The translations under genes were made by a program, and so were the position numbers. A stretch of DNA of 64,000 bases from positions 124,001-188,000 of the forward strand of contig NZ_FNAN01000002.1 in the NCBI RefSeq assembly GCF_900101885.1, written 5' to 3'. Shown here piece by piece: positions 42,761-51,435 of this stretch. Positions within the stretch are counted from its first letter, which is position 1. Each line of letters begins with the position of its first letter. This DNA comes from Dyadobacter soli. Lineage in GTDB: Bacteria; Bacteroidota; Bacteroidia; Cytophagales; Spirosomataceae. The notes under the pieces were generated by a model. It worked only from the letters and a program-made list of their open reading frames with translations, ran no database searches and was not told the origin of the DNA.

Positions 42761-43129
42761 ATGAAGATTAAATTCAAAAGACTCGACCACATCATGCTTT
42801 GCATTCCGCCGGGTGCCGAGCAGCAGGCGCGGGAATTCTACGGCGGGGTATTAGGCCTGGAAGAACTGACGGACCTGGGCTACCCGCTTCCCCATAGCGC
42901 CATCTGGTTCCAGATGGGCGATATTCAGCTGCATATCCGCGCCGAAGAGGTTCATGCGATCTCGCAACGCCATCCGGCATTCGAGGTGGACAACCTGGAA
43001 GAAGCCCGCGCATTGCTCGAAAAGCATGGGTTGGCGCTTAAAAATGAAAGCAAGATCCCGGATCGCAACCGCTTCTCGTTCCGCGACCCGTTCGGTAACC
43101 GCATTGAACTGATTGAAATGATCGCATAA
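42761..43129 (+). CDS. VOC-family protein
   Basis: The 122-aa protein begins IKFKRLDHIMLCIPPGAEQQAREFYGG and ends FRDPFGNRIELIEMIA, the two halves of a glyoxalase/dioxygenase-type VOC fold. The His in LDHIML, the central His in IQLHIRAE and the Glu in RIELIE are at the positions of the metal ligands of the superfamily, so a metal-dependent enzyme is plausible. The substrate is unknown. It is the last gene of the 39961-43129 run; a strong hairpin follows. Confidence 0.88.
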   Translation: MKIKFKRLDHIMLCIPPGAEQQAREFYGGVLGLEELTDLGYPLPHSAIWFQMGDIQLHIRAEEVHAISQRHPAFEVDNLEEARALLEKHGLALKNESKIPDRNRFSFRDPFGNRIELIEMIA

Positions 43130-43131
43130 AA

Positions 43132-43160
43132 CATGGGCAGCGCCGATGACGCTGCCCATG
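43132..43160. terminator. Perfect 11-base hairpin at a convergent junction
   Basis: CATGGGCAGCG (43132-43142) and CGCTGCCCATG (43150-43160) are perfect complements with a 7-base loop. It lies between the VOC gene stop (43129) and the alpha/beta hydrolase stop (43181). No U-run follows in either direction, so it may act as a bidirectional hairpin stop or an RNA 3'-end stabiliser. Confidence 0.55.
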
Positions 43161-43180
43161 CGACAGATAAGCAAGTACAA

Positions 43181-44059
43181 TTATGACGCAATATCGGTGT
43201 ACGGATTGCTGATCGTCACAACCTCCTGATTGATAAACTGAACCAGATTTTCATTCAAACGCTCCTTGTGCGTAATGAACAGTCCGTGAGGCGCGCTTTC
43301 ATATACAATGTACTCCGCGCCCGGAAGCATGGCAGAGGTGCGTTCACTGCTTACTTTGATAGGAACCGTTTTATCGTCCTCGCCATGGATGATCAGCACA
43401 GGCACATCCAGCAGCGATATTTCATTGCGGAAGTCGGTAGCGCTGAAACTGCGGATGCATTGCGTAGTAGCACGCCCCGAGCCTTGCAATGCGAGCATCC
43501 CGTGCCAATTCAATATCTCGTCGCTCACCGCATTGTTCAGAAATCCGTTTCCATAAAAATCTTTGGCGAAACCGGCCAGGAATTTGGGGCGGTCGTCTTC
43601 GATGTCCTTTACGAACCCGTCGAACATTTCCTGCGGCAGGCCGTCGGGATTATCGTCGGTGTGCAACATATAAGGAAGCACGGTACTGATGAGCACCGCT
43701 TTGGCAACCCTGCTGCTGCCGTATTTACTCAGGTAACGCACCACTTCACCACCGCCCATTGAGAAGCCAACGAGCGTAACGTCGTTCAGGTCCAGCGCCT
43801 CGATGACCGATTTAAGGTCGTCGGCGAGGGTGTCGTAATCGTAGCCGCTCCACGGTTTGTCGGATTTACCAAAGCCTCGGCGGTCGTAGGCAATGCAGCG
43901 AACGCCGTGTTTGGGCAAAACATTGAACTGGTACTCCCACATTTCGTGGCTGAGCGGCCAGCCGGAGATGAATATGACGGGCTTCCCCTGCCCTACCTCG
44001 TGTACAAAGAGCTGCACCGATTCTCCGTGGATACCCGCTTTTGATGCTATAAATCCCAT
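43181..44059 (-). CDS. Alpha/beta hydrolase (chloroperoxidase-type)
   Basis: The 292-aa protein has the alpha/beta hydrolase fold: FISGWPLSHEMW oxyanion region, nucleophile Ser in VGFSMGGGEVVRY, a late acid Asp in IIHGEDDKTVP and His in YESAPHGLFITH. This is the layout of non-heme chloroperoxidases and similar esterases. The ATG at 44059 (MGFIASKAG) was chosen since longer frames upstream (to 44236) have no family match. It is convergent with the VOC gene across a strong hairpin, and divergent from the glycan cluster. Confidence 0.88.
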   Translation of the reverse strand: MGFIASKAGIHGESVQLFVHEVGQGKPVIFISGWPLSHEMWEYQFNVLPKHGVRCIAYDRRGFGKSDKPWSGYDYDTLADDLKSVIEALDLNDVTLVGFSMGGGEVVRYLSKYGSSRVAKAVLISTVLPYMLHTDDNPDGLPQEMFDGFVKDIEDDRPKFLAGFAKDFYGNGFLNNAVSDEILNWHGMLALQGSGRATTQCIRSFSATDFRNEISLLDVPVLIIHGEDDKTVPIKVSSERTSAMLPGAEYIVYESAPHGLFITHKERLNENLVQFINQEVVTISNPYTDIAS

Positions 44060-44344
44060 GATTTCTGTTTTTAGGTTCTTGATTGATGGTAAACTGCAAC
44101 CGCACGCTAAAAAGACCTGTGCCAGCGGCGGGAGGCCCAAAAATGACTTGCAGGCACATTCGCGCATTCTCTGTGCCGGAAGCGCAATTGGGGATGTATA
44201 TGAACAGCGGGGAGGAACATCAGCAGAAGTGACCATGCCACATTAAATGCCCGGATATTTAGTTAACGAAAGCCGAAAAAGCAGTAATTGGAAAAAGTAA
44301 TCCTAAATTTGCAGTCACTTTCGACGCAGAAGACGATCCACTTG

Positions 44345-45388
44345 ATGTTAAAGTTTGTTTACGGTTTTTTAATTGCTATTGTCGTTCTTGCGGGGATCAC
44401 CGAGGTTGTACTAAGGGTAAAATATGGCTTTTGCAACTCGCCGCTCTACGTCTCCGACCCTGATTTTGAATATATATACGCACCTAACCAGGACGTCAAA
44501 AGGTTCGGTCAGGTGCTGCGCACCAACAGCCTCTCCATGCGGAACGAAGAATTGCTGCCTACCGACAGCCTGATTATATTGCTGATCGGCGATTCGGTCG
44601 TGAACGGCGGCAGCCTTACCGACCAGGACAGCGTTGCTTCCACCTTGCTCGAAAAGCGATTTTTGAAAGACTTCAACAAACGCGTCCGCGTGCTGAACAT
44701 TTCCGCGGGTTCGTGGGGGCCGGACAACATCGCCGCTTACCTCAAAAAATACGGCACTTTCAAAGCCAAACTGATATGCCTCGTGACGAGCAGCCACGAT
44801 GCGCACGATATTATGTCGCACCAGAGCCCGGTAGGTGTAGATCCGGGATGGCCCAACAAACAGTACAAAGTAGCGCTTTACGAGCTCTGGGACCGGTATC
44901 GGTGGATGTTATTCTATTTCCTGGATACTCTTTTCTTCGCGCCCGAACCCCAGAAAAAGCAGGATAATATCGCCATTGTAAAACCCGACGTGACCGATAG
45001 CGCACACGTTGCCGCGGATGCGAAGGCAGTAGAAGACACGGTGGAGGCCAGAAAACTGAATGACGCGGGTATCCGCAAGCCCGGCCTCACATTCAATCCC
45101 GGCTACGGGCAGCTTTACGAAATCGCCCAAAAGGACAGCATACCAATGTTCATTTACCTGCATCCTGAGACTTCCGAGATCGACCTCGGGCATTTCAACG
45201 ACCAGGGCCAGGAGATCGTGGCATTCGCCAAAGAAAAGAATATCAGGCTGATAGACGAATTCAAGTTCGGTGTTTCAAAAGACCGGTACCGTAAAATGGA
45301 CGTCGTGCATTTCAACAGCGGCGGGCAGGTGTTCCTGGCCGACAACCTGTATCCATTGTTTCAGGAATATCTTAACCTTCGGAAATGA
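44345..45388 (+). CDS. SGNH/GDSL-type hydrolase, membrane-anchored
   Basis: From ATG at 44345 the 347-aa protein has an N-terminal membrane helix (FVYGFLIAIVVLAGITEVVL) and a SGNH core: block I with the nucleophile Ser in LLIGDSVVNGGSL, a Gly/Asn region NISAGSWGPDNIA, and the final DxxH in DVVHFNSGG. Such proteins hydrolyse or transfer acyl groups on surface polysaccharides. It is the first gene of the glycan cluster and its stop overlaps the next start by 4 bases (ATGA). A -7-like TAAATTTG at 44304-44311 has only a badly spaced TTG before it; it nevertheless favours 44345 over the TTG at 44288. Confidence 0.8.
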   Translation: MLKFVYGFLIAIVVLAGITEVVLRVKYGFCNSPLYVSDPDFEYIYAPNQDVKRFGQVLRTNSLSMRNEELLPTDSLIILLIGDSVVNGGSLTDQDSVASTLLEKRFLKDFNKRVRVLNISAGSWGPDNIAAYLKKYGTFKAKLICLVTSSHDAHDIMSHQSPVGVDPGWPNKQYKVALYELWDRYRWMLFYFLDTLFFAPEPQKKQDNIAIVKPDVTDSAHVAADAKAVEDTVEARKLNDAGIRKPGLTFNPGYGQLYEIAQKDSIPMFIYLHPETSEIDLGHFNDQGQEIVAFAKEKNIRLIDEFKFGVSKDRYRKMDVVHFNSGGQVFLADNLYPLFQEYLNLRK

Positions 45389-46539
45389 TGCGGGTACTGA
45401 TCGTTCACAACCAATTATGGGCGCATTATAAGTCGAAGCTTTTCAGCGAGATCGATAGGGCTATCAAACGGTCGGATTCTTCGGATGAACTGCTTGTTGC
45501 GCAAATCGCATTATACGAGGAAAGCCGGAAGGTAATGCAAAGCGACGATACGGTCGTTTACGATTATCCTTACAAAGTCCTTTTCGAACGCAGCCTCGAC
45601 CAGGTGAGTTTCCGCGAGCGGCGTGAGGCGCTTTTCAAAGTTTTCAATGCATACCGGCCCGACGTGCTCAATATCACCGGCTATTTCGACTGGGCGCAGG
45701 TGCTGCTGATGTTCCATGCGCGCCGAAAAGGCGTGAAAGTGGTGCTTTCATCGGAATCGTCCTCCGCCGATCATAATCGTTCCAGCTGGAAAGAGAGGGT
45801 TAAAAAAGTGATCGTAAACCGCGCCAATGCATTTTTTTGCTTTGGAAAAACATCCGCGGAATACCTGGAAAGCCTGGGCGTCGCGAAAAGTGCTATCACA
45901 GTGCGTAATGCGGCGGTGATCGACGAGCAGATGATCCGGCAGCGGTATGATGCAGCTAAAAAGGAACTTGCTGCGAATGTGGTTTCCAGGAAATTCGTAT
46001 ATGTAGGAAGACTTGCGCCGGAGAAGAATCTGACAACATTGATCCTTGCATTTGCCCAAGCTGTGAAAACGACCGGTTCGGATTGGCAGCTGCTTTTTGT
46101 GGGCGGCGGTCCGGAAAAGGAACGGCTGGAAAAGCTGGTAAGTGATTCGGGCATTGCCGATAAGGTCATTTTCGCGGGCGGGTTTCCATGGTACCAGGTG
46201 CCGGACTGGCTGGCGAAGAGCGACGTGCTGGTGCTGCCGAGCCAATCGGAGCCGTGGGGACTGGTGGTAAACGAGGCAATGGTATGCGGAATGCCGGTCA
46301 TCGTATCGGAAACCTGCGGATGCGTCGGCGACCTCGTACAAAATGGCGTGAATGGATTTACATTCAAGCATACACAGCAGGCCGATTTGGAAAAGCATTT
46401 AACCTGGTTTATCCAAAACCCGGACCGCATTGCCGGAATGGGACAGGAATCTTTAAAACTGATCGCTCCGTTTGCGGCCGGCCCAGTGGCTGCGCAAATG
46501 GCTGCGACCTACCGCGAGCTGGCTGGCAAAGCCCGGTAA
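45385..46539 (+). CDS. Glycosyltransferase family 4 protein
   Basis: The 384-aa protein shows a GT-B fold: N-terminal MMRVLIVHNQLWAHY, a linker, and the C-terminal nucleotide-binding domain with FVYVGRLAPEKNL, FVGGGPEKERL, and the sugar-nucleotide motif LPSQSEPWGLVVNEAM (EPWGL..NE), the GT4 signature. It transfers a sugar from an activated donor to an acceptor in the cytoplasm. It is translationally coupled to the SGNH gene (4-base overlap) and followed by a second GT4 gene. Confidence 0.9.
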   Translation: MMRVLIVHNQLWAHYKSKLFSEIDRAIKRSDSSDELLVAQIALYEESRKVMQSDDTVVYDYPYKVLFERSLDQVSFRERREALFKVFNAYRPDVLNITGYFDWAQVLLMFHARRKGVKVVLSSESSSADHNRSSWKERVKKVIVNRANAFFCFGKTSAEYLESLGVAKSAITVRNAAVIDEQMIRQRYDAAKKELAANVVSRKFVYVGRLAPEKNLTTLILAFAQAVKTTGSDWQLLFVGGGPEKERLEKLVSDSGIADKVIFAGGFPWYQVPDWLAKSDVLVLPSQSEPWGLVVNEAMVCGMPVIVSETCGCVGDLVQNGVNGFTFKHTQQADLEKHLTWFIQNPDRIAGMGQESLKLIAPFAAGPVAAQMAATYRELAGKAR

Positions 46540-46573
46540 GCATAACGAACACAACTATACATTAACCCCAAGC

Positions 46574-47728
46574 ATGCGAATACTGAATATTTGTGCATAT
46601 ACATGGGCGATCGGAGGCCCGGCCCGCATTATTTACGACCACACCACGGAGGTAGTGAAGCAAGGCCACCAGGTCGATATCCTGAGCCCGATGACGCCCG
46701 GCGAAAAAATGTACCCCGTACCCGAGGGCGCCCGCCTGATTGCCGTTGCGCGTACGACGCCCCTGAGCAACATTTACCGGGAGTTTTCCGTAGAATTGTA
46801 CAAATACCTCAAAAAGCACATCCATGAATACGACGTCGTGCATATGCACGGAATCTGGCATTTCGGCAGCCTGGCGCCGTTCCTGATCCCTTCCAGGGCT
46901 GTGAAAGTAATTACCATTCACGGCCTGCTCGACAAATGGGCTGTGGCGCACAGCAAGTGGAAGAAGGATTTAGTCACTTTATTGTACCAAAAAAAGCTGC
47001 TGGGCCAGGCCGACCTGATCCAGATCAACAACACCGATGAGGAAGAGGATGTGATCCGCTACCTGGGTTACCGGCCGAAAAACATGGTGATCGTACCCAA
47101 CGGTATGAAGCTCGATGACTATAACAGGGCAAATTTACCGGCGAAAGGCCTTTTCAGGGCCAAACATGGCATTTCACCCGACCAGCAAATGGTGCTTTTT
47201 CTGGCCAGGTTGAATATCAAGAAAGGACTCGACCTGCTTTTACCTGCATTTCAGAAAGTGCATGAACAATTACCGAATGCACAGCTGATACTGGCCGGCC
47301 CGGACGATGGCTACCAGGCCGAAACCGAAGATTTTATCCGCAAACATAATCTTCAAGACCGCATAAAACTCGTGGGAATGCTGACGGACACCATCAAAAA
47401 GGAAGCATTAGCCGACGCGGACCTGTTCGTTTCGCCCTCCTATTCCGAAGGATTTTCGATTGCAGTACTCGAAGCAATGACTTCGGGCGTGCCCGCGCTC
47501 GTATCCGACCGTGTAGGTTTTGGTGACTACATTGCCAGGTATGACGCAGCCTATCTGACACCGCTCACCAGCGACGGCGTGGCCGACGGCCTTCTTAAAA
47601 TATTACAAGACAAGCCCTACGCCGAAGGCATCGCAAATCGAGCCTACAAGATGGTTACCGAAAATTTTGACATCCAGGTGGTTGCCAATCAGTTATTGGA
47701 AGAATACAAGAAAGTTCAAAAAAACTAA
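46574..47728 (+). CDS. Glycosyltransferase family 4 protein
   Basis: The 384-aa protein starts MRILNICAYTWAIGGPARIIYDH with the Gly-rich N-terminal loop of GT-B enzymes, and has a C-terminal donor-binding domain with VLFLARLNIKKGLDLL and SPSYSEGFSIAVLEAM (the SEGF..xxxEAM GT4 motif). ATG at 46574 was chosen because it matches this start; a longer frame back to 46472 runs into the preceding gene. It lies 34 bases after the previous GT4 gene. Both probably add residues to the same repeating unit. Confidence 0.92.
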   Translation: MRILNICAYTWAIGGPARIIYDHTTEVVKQGHQVDILSPMTPGEKMYPVPEGARLIAVARTTPLSNIYREFSVELYKYLKKHIHEYDVVHMHGIWHFGSLAPFLIPSRAVKVITIHGLLDKWAVAHSKWKKDLVTLLYQKKLLGQADLIQINNTDEEEDVIRYLGYRPKNMVIVPNGMKLDDYNRANLPAKGLFRAKHGISPDQQMVLFLARLNIKKGLDLLLPAFQKVHEQLPNAQLILAGPDDGYQAETEDFIRKHNLQDRIKLVGMLTDTIKKEALADADLFVSPSYSEGFSIAVLEAMTSGVPALVSDRVGFGDYIARYDAAYLTPLTSDGVADGLLKILQDKPYAEGIANRAYKMVTENFDIQVVANQLLEEYKKVQKN

Positions 47729-47790
47729 CTACATTTACAGTCGAATGTAACCGCTGACCGGCGCCAGGTACAGGTTCTGTTTAATCCTAT

Positions 47791-48717
47791 ATGGTCGATT
47801 TATCCGTCATTATTTTAACGCACAACGAATCCAAGCACATCGGCCGGTGCATTCAAAGCCTGTTACAGGTTACCGATAAAATTTTCATCGTCGACTCGTT
47901 TTCCACCGACGACACGGTCGCGATCGCCGAAAGCCTCGGCGCTACCGTCGTTCAGAATCCCTGGGTTTCCTACGCATTCCAGTTCAATTTCGGCATTCGG
48001 AACAATCCGTTCCAGACGCAATGGCTCATGCGCATGGACGCGGACGAGTACATTACGCCCGAACTCGCCCGTGAGCTCAACAGCTCAATCGGACAGGTGC
48101 CGGAGGACATCTCAGGCCTTTACGTGAAACGTCGGGTGATTTTTATGGAGAAATGGATCCGCCGCGGCGGGTACTATCCGATCTGGCTCCTGCGTGTGTG
48201 GCGGCGCGGGCTGGGCATTTGCGAGGAATTGTGGATGGATGAGCATATCAAGCTGAGCAGCGGCACCACCGCGCAGTTACAGCATGATATCGTCGATCAT
48301 ACCCTCAACAACCTGACGTGGTGGACGCAAAAGCATAACAATTACGCAATCAGGGAGGTAATCGACCTGTTGAACATTAAATATAACTTTGATAACAAGG
48401 AGACCGTCGAGCCGACTTTCTGGGGAACCCAGGAGCAGCGCACGCGTTTTCTGAAAATCAAATACGCCAGCATGCCGCTGTTCACACGGCCGTTTATCTA
48501 CTTTGTATACAGGTATTTCGTCAAATTGGGATTCCTGGATGGAACAAAGGGACTTATCTGGCACGTTTTACAGGGGTTTTGGTACCGGTTCCTGGTGGAT
48601 GCCAAGATTTACGAGGTGTATCACCGGGTAGGCCGCGACAAGGAAGCTATCATATCACATTTCAGGACGGAATATGGAAAAGACCTCAGAAACCCAAACC
48701 AATCTGTCCGTTTATAA
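47791..48717 (+). CDS. Glycosyltransferase family 2 protein
   Basis: The 308-aa protein has the GT-A start VDLSVIILTHNESKHIGRCIQSLL, FIVDSFSTDDT and the metal motif DAD in MRMDADEY. A later basic region (WIRRGGYYPIWLLRVWRRGLG, ... HDIVDHTLNNL) matches the WaaE/LgtF-like beta-glycosyltransferase subgroup. It probably adds a beta-linked sugar to the glycan. Its end overlaps the WcaF-type gene by 44 bases, an unusually long coupled overlap. Confidence 0.92.
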   Translation: MVDLSVIILTHNESKHIGRCIQSLLQVTDKIFIVDSFSTDDTVAIAESLGATVVQNPWVSYAFQFNFGIRNNPFQTQWLMRMDADEYITPELARELNSSIGQVPEDISGLYVKRRVIFMEKWIRRGGYYPIWLLRVWRRGLGICEELWMDEHIKLSSGTTAQLQHDIVDHTLNNLTWWTQKHNNYAIREVIDLLNIKYNFDNKETVEPTFWGTQEQRTRFLKIKYASMPLFTRPFIYFVYRYFVKLGFLDGTKGLIWHVLQGFWYRFLVDAKIYEVYHRVGRDKEAIISHFRTEYGKDLRNPNQSVRL

Positions 48718-49240
48718 CAACGATTGGTATAATCCGGGCGGCTATCCGAAGCTGATCATCTGGTATCTGGCCAACCGCCTGTTCATTCACACACACATTC
48801 CCTACCCTTCTGCATTCAAGGTCGCATTGCTCCGGCTGTTCGGCGCGAAGATCGGCAAAGGGGTGGTGATCAAGCCAAAAGTGAACGTGAAATACCCCTG
48901 GTTCCTGCAAATAGGCGACCACGTATGGATCGGGGAAAATGTGTGGATCGACAACCTCACATTGGTGACTATCGAATCAAATGCATGTTTGTCGCAGGGC
49001 GCAATGCTTTTGACCGGCAACCATAATTACAGAAAAAGCACTTTTGACCTGATCGTGAAGCCCATAACGCTGGGTCCAGGCTCGTGGATCGGCGCCCAGG
49101 CAACGGTTTGTCCGGGCGTAAATGTCGGCTCTCACGCGCTGTTGACCGTTGGATCAGTCGCGACTAGCCATTTGGAAGCTTATGGAATTTATCAGGGAAA
49201 TCCTGCGAAATATATCAAAACAAGAACTATAACCAGTTGA
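48674..49240 (+). CDS. WcaF-type putative acetyltransferase (left-handed beta-helix)
   Basis: The 188-aa protein has the hexapeptide-repeat pattern of LbH acyltransferases: IGDHVWIGENVWID, ACLSQGAMLLTGNHN, LGPGSWIGAQATVCPGVNVGS, and ends GIYQGNPAKYIKTR. The His in TGNHNY is the likely catalytic base. It is close to WcaF, the colanic acid O-acetyltransferase type. It likely acetylates a sugar of the nearby glycan. It overlaps the GT2 gene at both ends (44 bases upstream, 4 bases downstream). Confidence 0.9.
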   Translation: MEKTSETQTNLSVYNNDWYNPGGYPKLIIWYLANRLFIHTHIPYPSAFKVALLRLFGAKIGKGVVIKPKVNVKYPWFLQIGDHVWIGENVWIDNLTLVTIESNACLSQGAMLLTGNHNYRKSTFDLIVKPITLGPGSWIGAQATVCPGVNVGSHALLTVGSVATSHLEAYGIYQGNPAKYIKTRTITS

Positions 49241-49980
49241 AAGTAAGCATTCTTACTGTTGTATATAACGGCGCCGCTACGATCGGCCATTGCATCGAGT
49301 CCGTTCTCGGGCAGGATTATCCTGATATCGAATACATTATCGTGGACGGAAATTCGAAGGATGGTACCCAGGAAATCGTGCGGTCATACGGTGACAAAAT
49401 CGCCCGTTTTCTGAGCGAACCGGACGGCGGAATTTACGATGCCATGAACAAAGGCATACAATTGGCAACCGGTGATGTTATAGGGATATTGAATGCCGAT
49501 GACTTTTACGCTTATCCATCGGTTGTCAGCGAGGTGGCCGGGGTACTGGCTTCGAGCGACTTCGATGCTTCCTACGGCGATCTTGAATATATCGATGCGA
49601 ACGATGCAACGGTGGTGCGCCGGAAATGGGTCTCTGGTGCTTACAAAGTAGGCGCGTTTCTGAATGGATGGATGCCGCCACACCCTACTTTTTTTGTCAA
49701 AAAGGAGGTCTACAACACACACGGGCACTTTCGCCTCGATCTGGGAAGCGCAGCAGATTACGAACTGATGCTGCGGTTTGTACATCGTGAAAACATCAAG
49801 CTCGCTTACGTACCCAAAGTCCTCGTGAAAATGCGGGCGGGCGGCGTGAGCAACAGCACATTCAAGAACCGCGTCGCAGCGAACCGCAACGACCGGCTGG
49901 CCTGGAAAATCAACAATCTGAAACCCCGGTTTTATACTTTATGGTTAAAACCTTTAAGAAAAATAATACAATTTATCTAA
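49237..49980 (+). CDS. Glycosyltransferase family 2 protein with TTG start
   Basis: The 247-aa protein is a GT2 enzyme: KVSILTVVYNGAATIGHCIESV, IEYIIVDGNSKDGT, and ILNADDFY with the DxD metal motif. It begins with a TTG codon at 49237 that overlaps the WcaF-type stop (TTGA), since the family always starts M/KVSIITVVYN. No ATG lies close enough upstream to replace it. The sequence ends in a basic, hydrophobic tail typical for enzymes associated with the membrane. It is the last gene of the coupled series. Confidence 0.88.
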   Translation: MKVSILTVVYNGAATIGHCIESVLGQDYPDIEYIIVDGNSKDGTQEIVRSYGDKIARFLSEPDGGIYDAMNKGIQLATGDVIGILNADDFYAYPSVVSEVAGVLASSDFDASYGDLEYIDANDATVVRRKWVSGAYKVGAFLNGWMPPHPTFFVKKEVYNTHGHFRLDLGSAADYELMLRFVHRENIKLAYVPKVLVKMRAGGVSNSTFKNRVAANRNDRLAWKINNLKPRFYTLWLKPLRKIIQFI

Positions 49981-50039
49981 GGCCGCGAAGTCAACTAAAG
50001 TACCCTAAACCACACAGTAAATATTTTGATATTCAGGCA

Positions 50040-50070
50040 TTTGCATATTTCAATTATTGGTTTATATTTC
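50040..50070 (+). promoter_or_regulatory. Promoter candidate for the WecA/TarO-like gene
   Basis: TTTG (50040-50043) and TATATTTC (50063-50070) are 19 bases apart; the last base of the -7 deviates. Transcription would start about 54 bases before the ATG at 50131. Confidence 0.4.
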
Positions 50071-50130
50071 GACATTTGATTTTGGATTTTCGAATCCGCA
50101 CCGCTACGCACTTCCCAATTTGACAAGCTC

Positions 50131-51321
50131 ATGGAACTACAACTACCTCTGCAAATTCTGACCGAAGGAAACGTCAATACGCTTGTCCATCACGACATCT
50201 ATCAATGCCTTCTCTCGTTTCTGATAGGCTGCTTTCTTTCGATCATTTCAATACCCATCATCATCAACCTCTCGAACCTGTTGCATTTGACCGCAAAGCC
50301 GGGTTTCAGAAGTTCACATGAGACAGAAACCCCTACTTTGGGCGGTATTGCCATATTTGCAGCAACCTTAATAGCCTATTTCCTCTGGCCGCATTCGGAA
50401 AATATTCTCGATTCAAACCTGATCAGCCTCGCCATGACCGGCGTGATCATCCTGTTTTTCCTGGGGATTAAGGACGATATTCTTGCGGTAGACCCTACTA
50501 AAAAGCTCATTATCCAGATTTTCGCTTCGCTGATCCTCGTGGCTATGGGCAACTTCAAGGTCGATAACTTCTACGGCATCTTCGGCATTCACGGCGTTTC
50601 GGACTTCATCAGCATTCCGCTCACCGTTTTCATATTCATCGCGATCATCAATGCGATCAACCTCATCGACGGGATCGACGGTCTGGCCGGCGGTATCAGC
50701 CTCATTGCCGGGCTCGGGTTCGGGATATGGTTCATTGCCAACGATCACTTCTCGTTCGGTTGCCTTGCATTCGCTATGTCGGGTTCGCTGCTTGGTTTCC
50801 TTCGTTTTAATTTTTCCAAAACGAGTAAAATCTTCATGGGCGACACCGGTTCGCTGATCGTCGGCTACCTGCTTTCGATCTTCGCCGTTGAATTCCTCTC
50901 ATTGAATGTAGGTTACCTGCACGATCCGAATGCTTATTTCAATGCACCGATCATCGTTATGGTGCTGCTGATCGTACCTATTTTCGACACCTTGCGCGTG
51001 TTCATCGTCCGCATTTTCAAAGGCGGCTCCCCATTCGTAGCCGACCGCAACCACATGCACCACATCCTGATCGACAACGGCCTGAACCACTTCTGGGCGT
51101 CGTTCACACTGTGGATGGTGACGATCTTCAATACCGCAATGTTCTTCGCATTCCACGGCGACATTACCAACACCGCATCGCTCTACATTTACATCGGAAT
51201 GTTCGGTTTGTACATGGTGTTTGCCTATTTTCTCAAAAAACGCATTGTCACCGTCAAAGAGCGGAAAAAATTGGTCAAAAGCCCTTCAATGGCCGACGAC
51301 GACCTCTCTACCTTCCAATAA
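50131..51321 (+). CDS. WecA/TarO-like UDP-sugar:undecaprenyl-phosphate sugar-1-phosphate transferase
   Basis: The 396-aa protein has about ten membrane helices and the motifs of the MraY/WecA/TarO family: LGIKDDILAVDP (DD motif), NAINLIDGIDGLAGG, FMGDTGSL and DRNHMHH near the end. It links a sugar-1-phosphate, usually GlcNAc-1-P, to undecaprenyl phosphate and thus starts a lipid-linked glycan. The long C-terminal tail (KERKKLVKSPSMADDDLSTFQ) is cytoplasmic. It stands apart from the coupled glycosyltransferases by 150 bases with its own promoter candidate, but the location suggests that it starts the same glycan. Confidence 0.9.
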   Translation: MELQLPLQILTEGNVNTLVHHDIYQCLLSFLIGCFLSIISIPIIINLSNLLHLTAKPGFRSSHETETPTLGGIAIFAATLIAYFLWPHSENILDSNLISLAMTGVIILFFLGIKDDILAVDPTKKLIIQIFASLILVAMGNFKVDNFYGIFGIHGVSDFISIPLTVFIFIAIINAINLIDGIDGLAGGISLIAGLGFGIWFIANDHFSFGCLAFAMSGSLLGFLRFNFSKTSKIFMGDTGSLIVGYLLSIFAVEFLSLNVGYLHDPNAYFNAPIIVMVLLIVPIFDTLRVFIVRIFKGGSPFVADRNHMHHILIDNGLNHFWASFTLWMVTIFNTAMFFAFHGDITNTASLYIYIGMFGLYMVFAYFLKKRIVTVKERKKLVKSPSMADDDLSTFQ

Positions 51322-51384
51322 TCGATCGATTTGCTGGGCTTAAAAACCGTGATGAAATTCTCGTGAATACCTTCTGAGAATTCA

Positions 51385-51413
51385 TTGCGGTGAACCGAAT
51401 GTTTGTACCTTGC
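51385..51413 (+). promoter_or_regulatory. Promoter candidate for the malic enzyme
   Basis: TTG (51385-51387) and TACCTTGC (51406-51413) are 18 bases apart; the -7 has one fewer T than TAnnTTTG. Transcription from about 51420 would exclude the in-frame ATG at 51403 and support ATG 51436. Confidence 0.35.
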
Positions 51414-51435
51414 ACGAAACATAGTCAACTCAGGT

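Noticed and set aside
44288..44344. N-terminal extension of the SGNH gene from a TTG at 44288
   Set aside because: The extension (EKVILNLQSLS) is not signal-like, and a -7-like box at 44304-44311 overlaps it; ATG at 44345 leads directly into a membrane helix.
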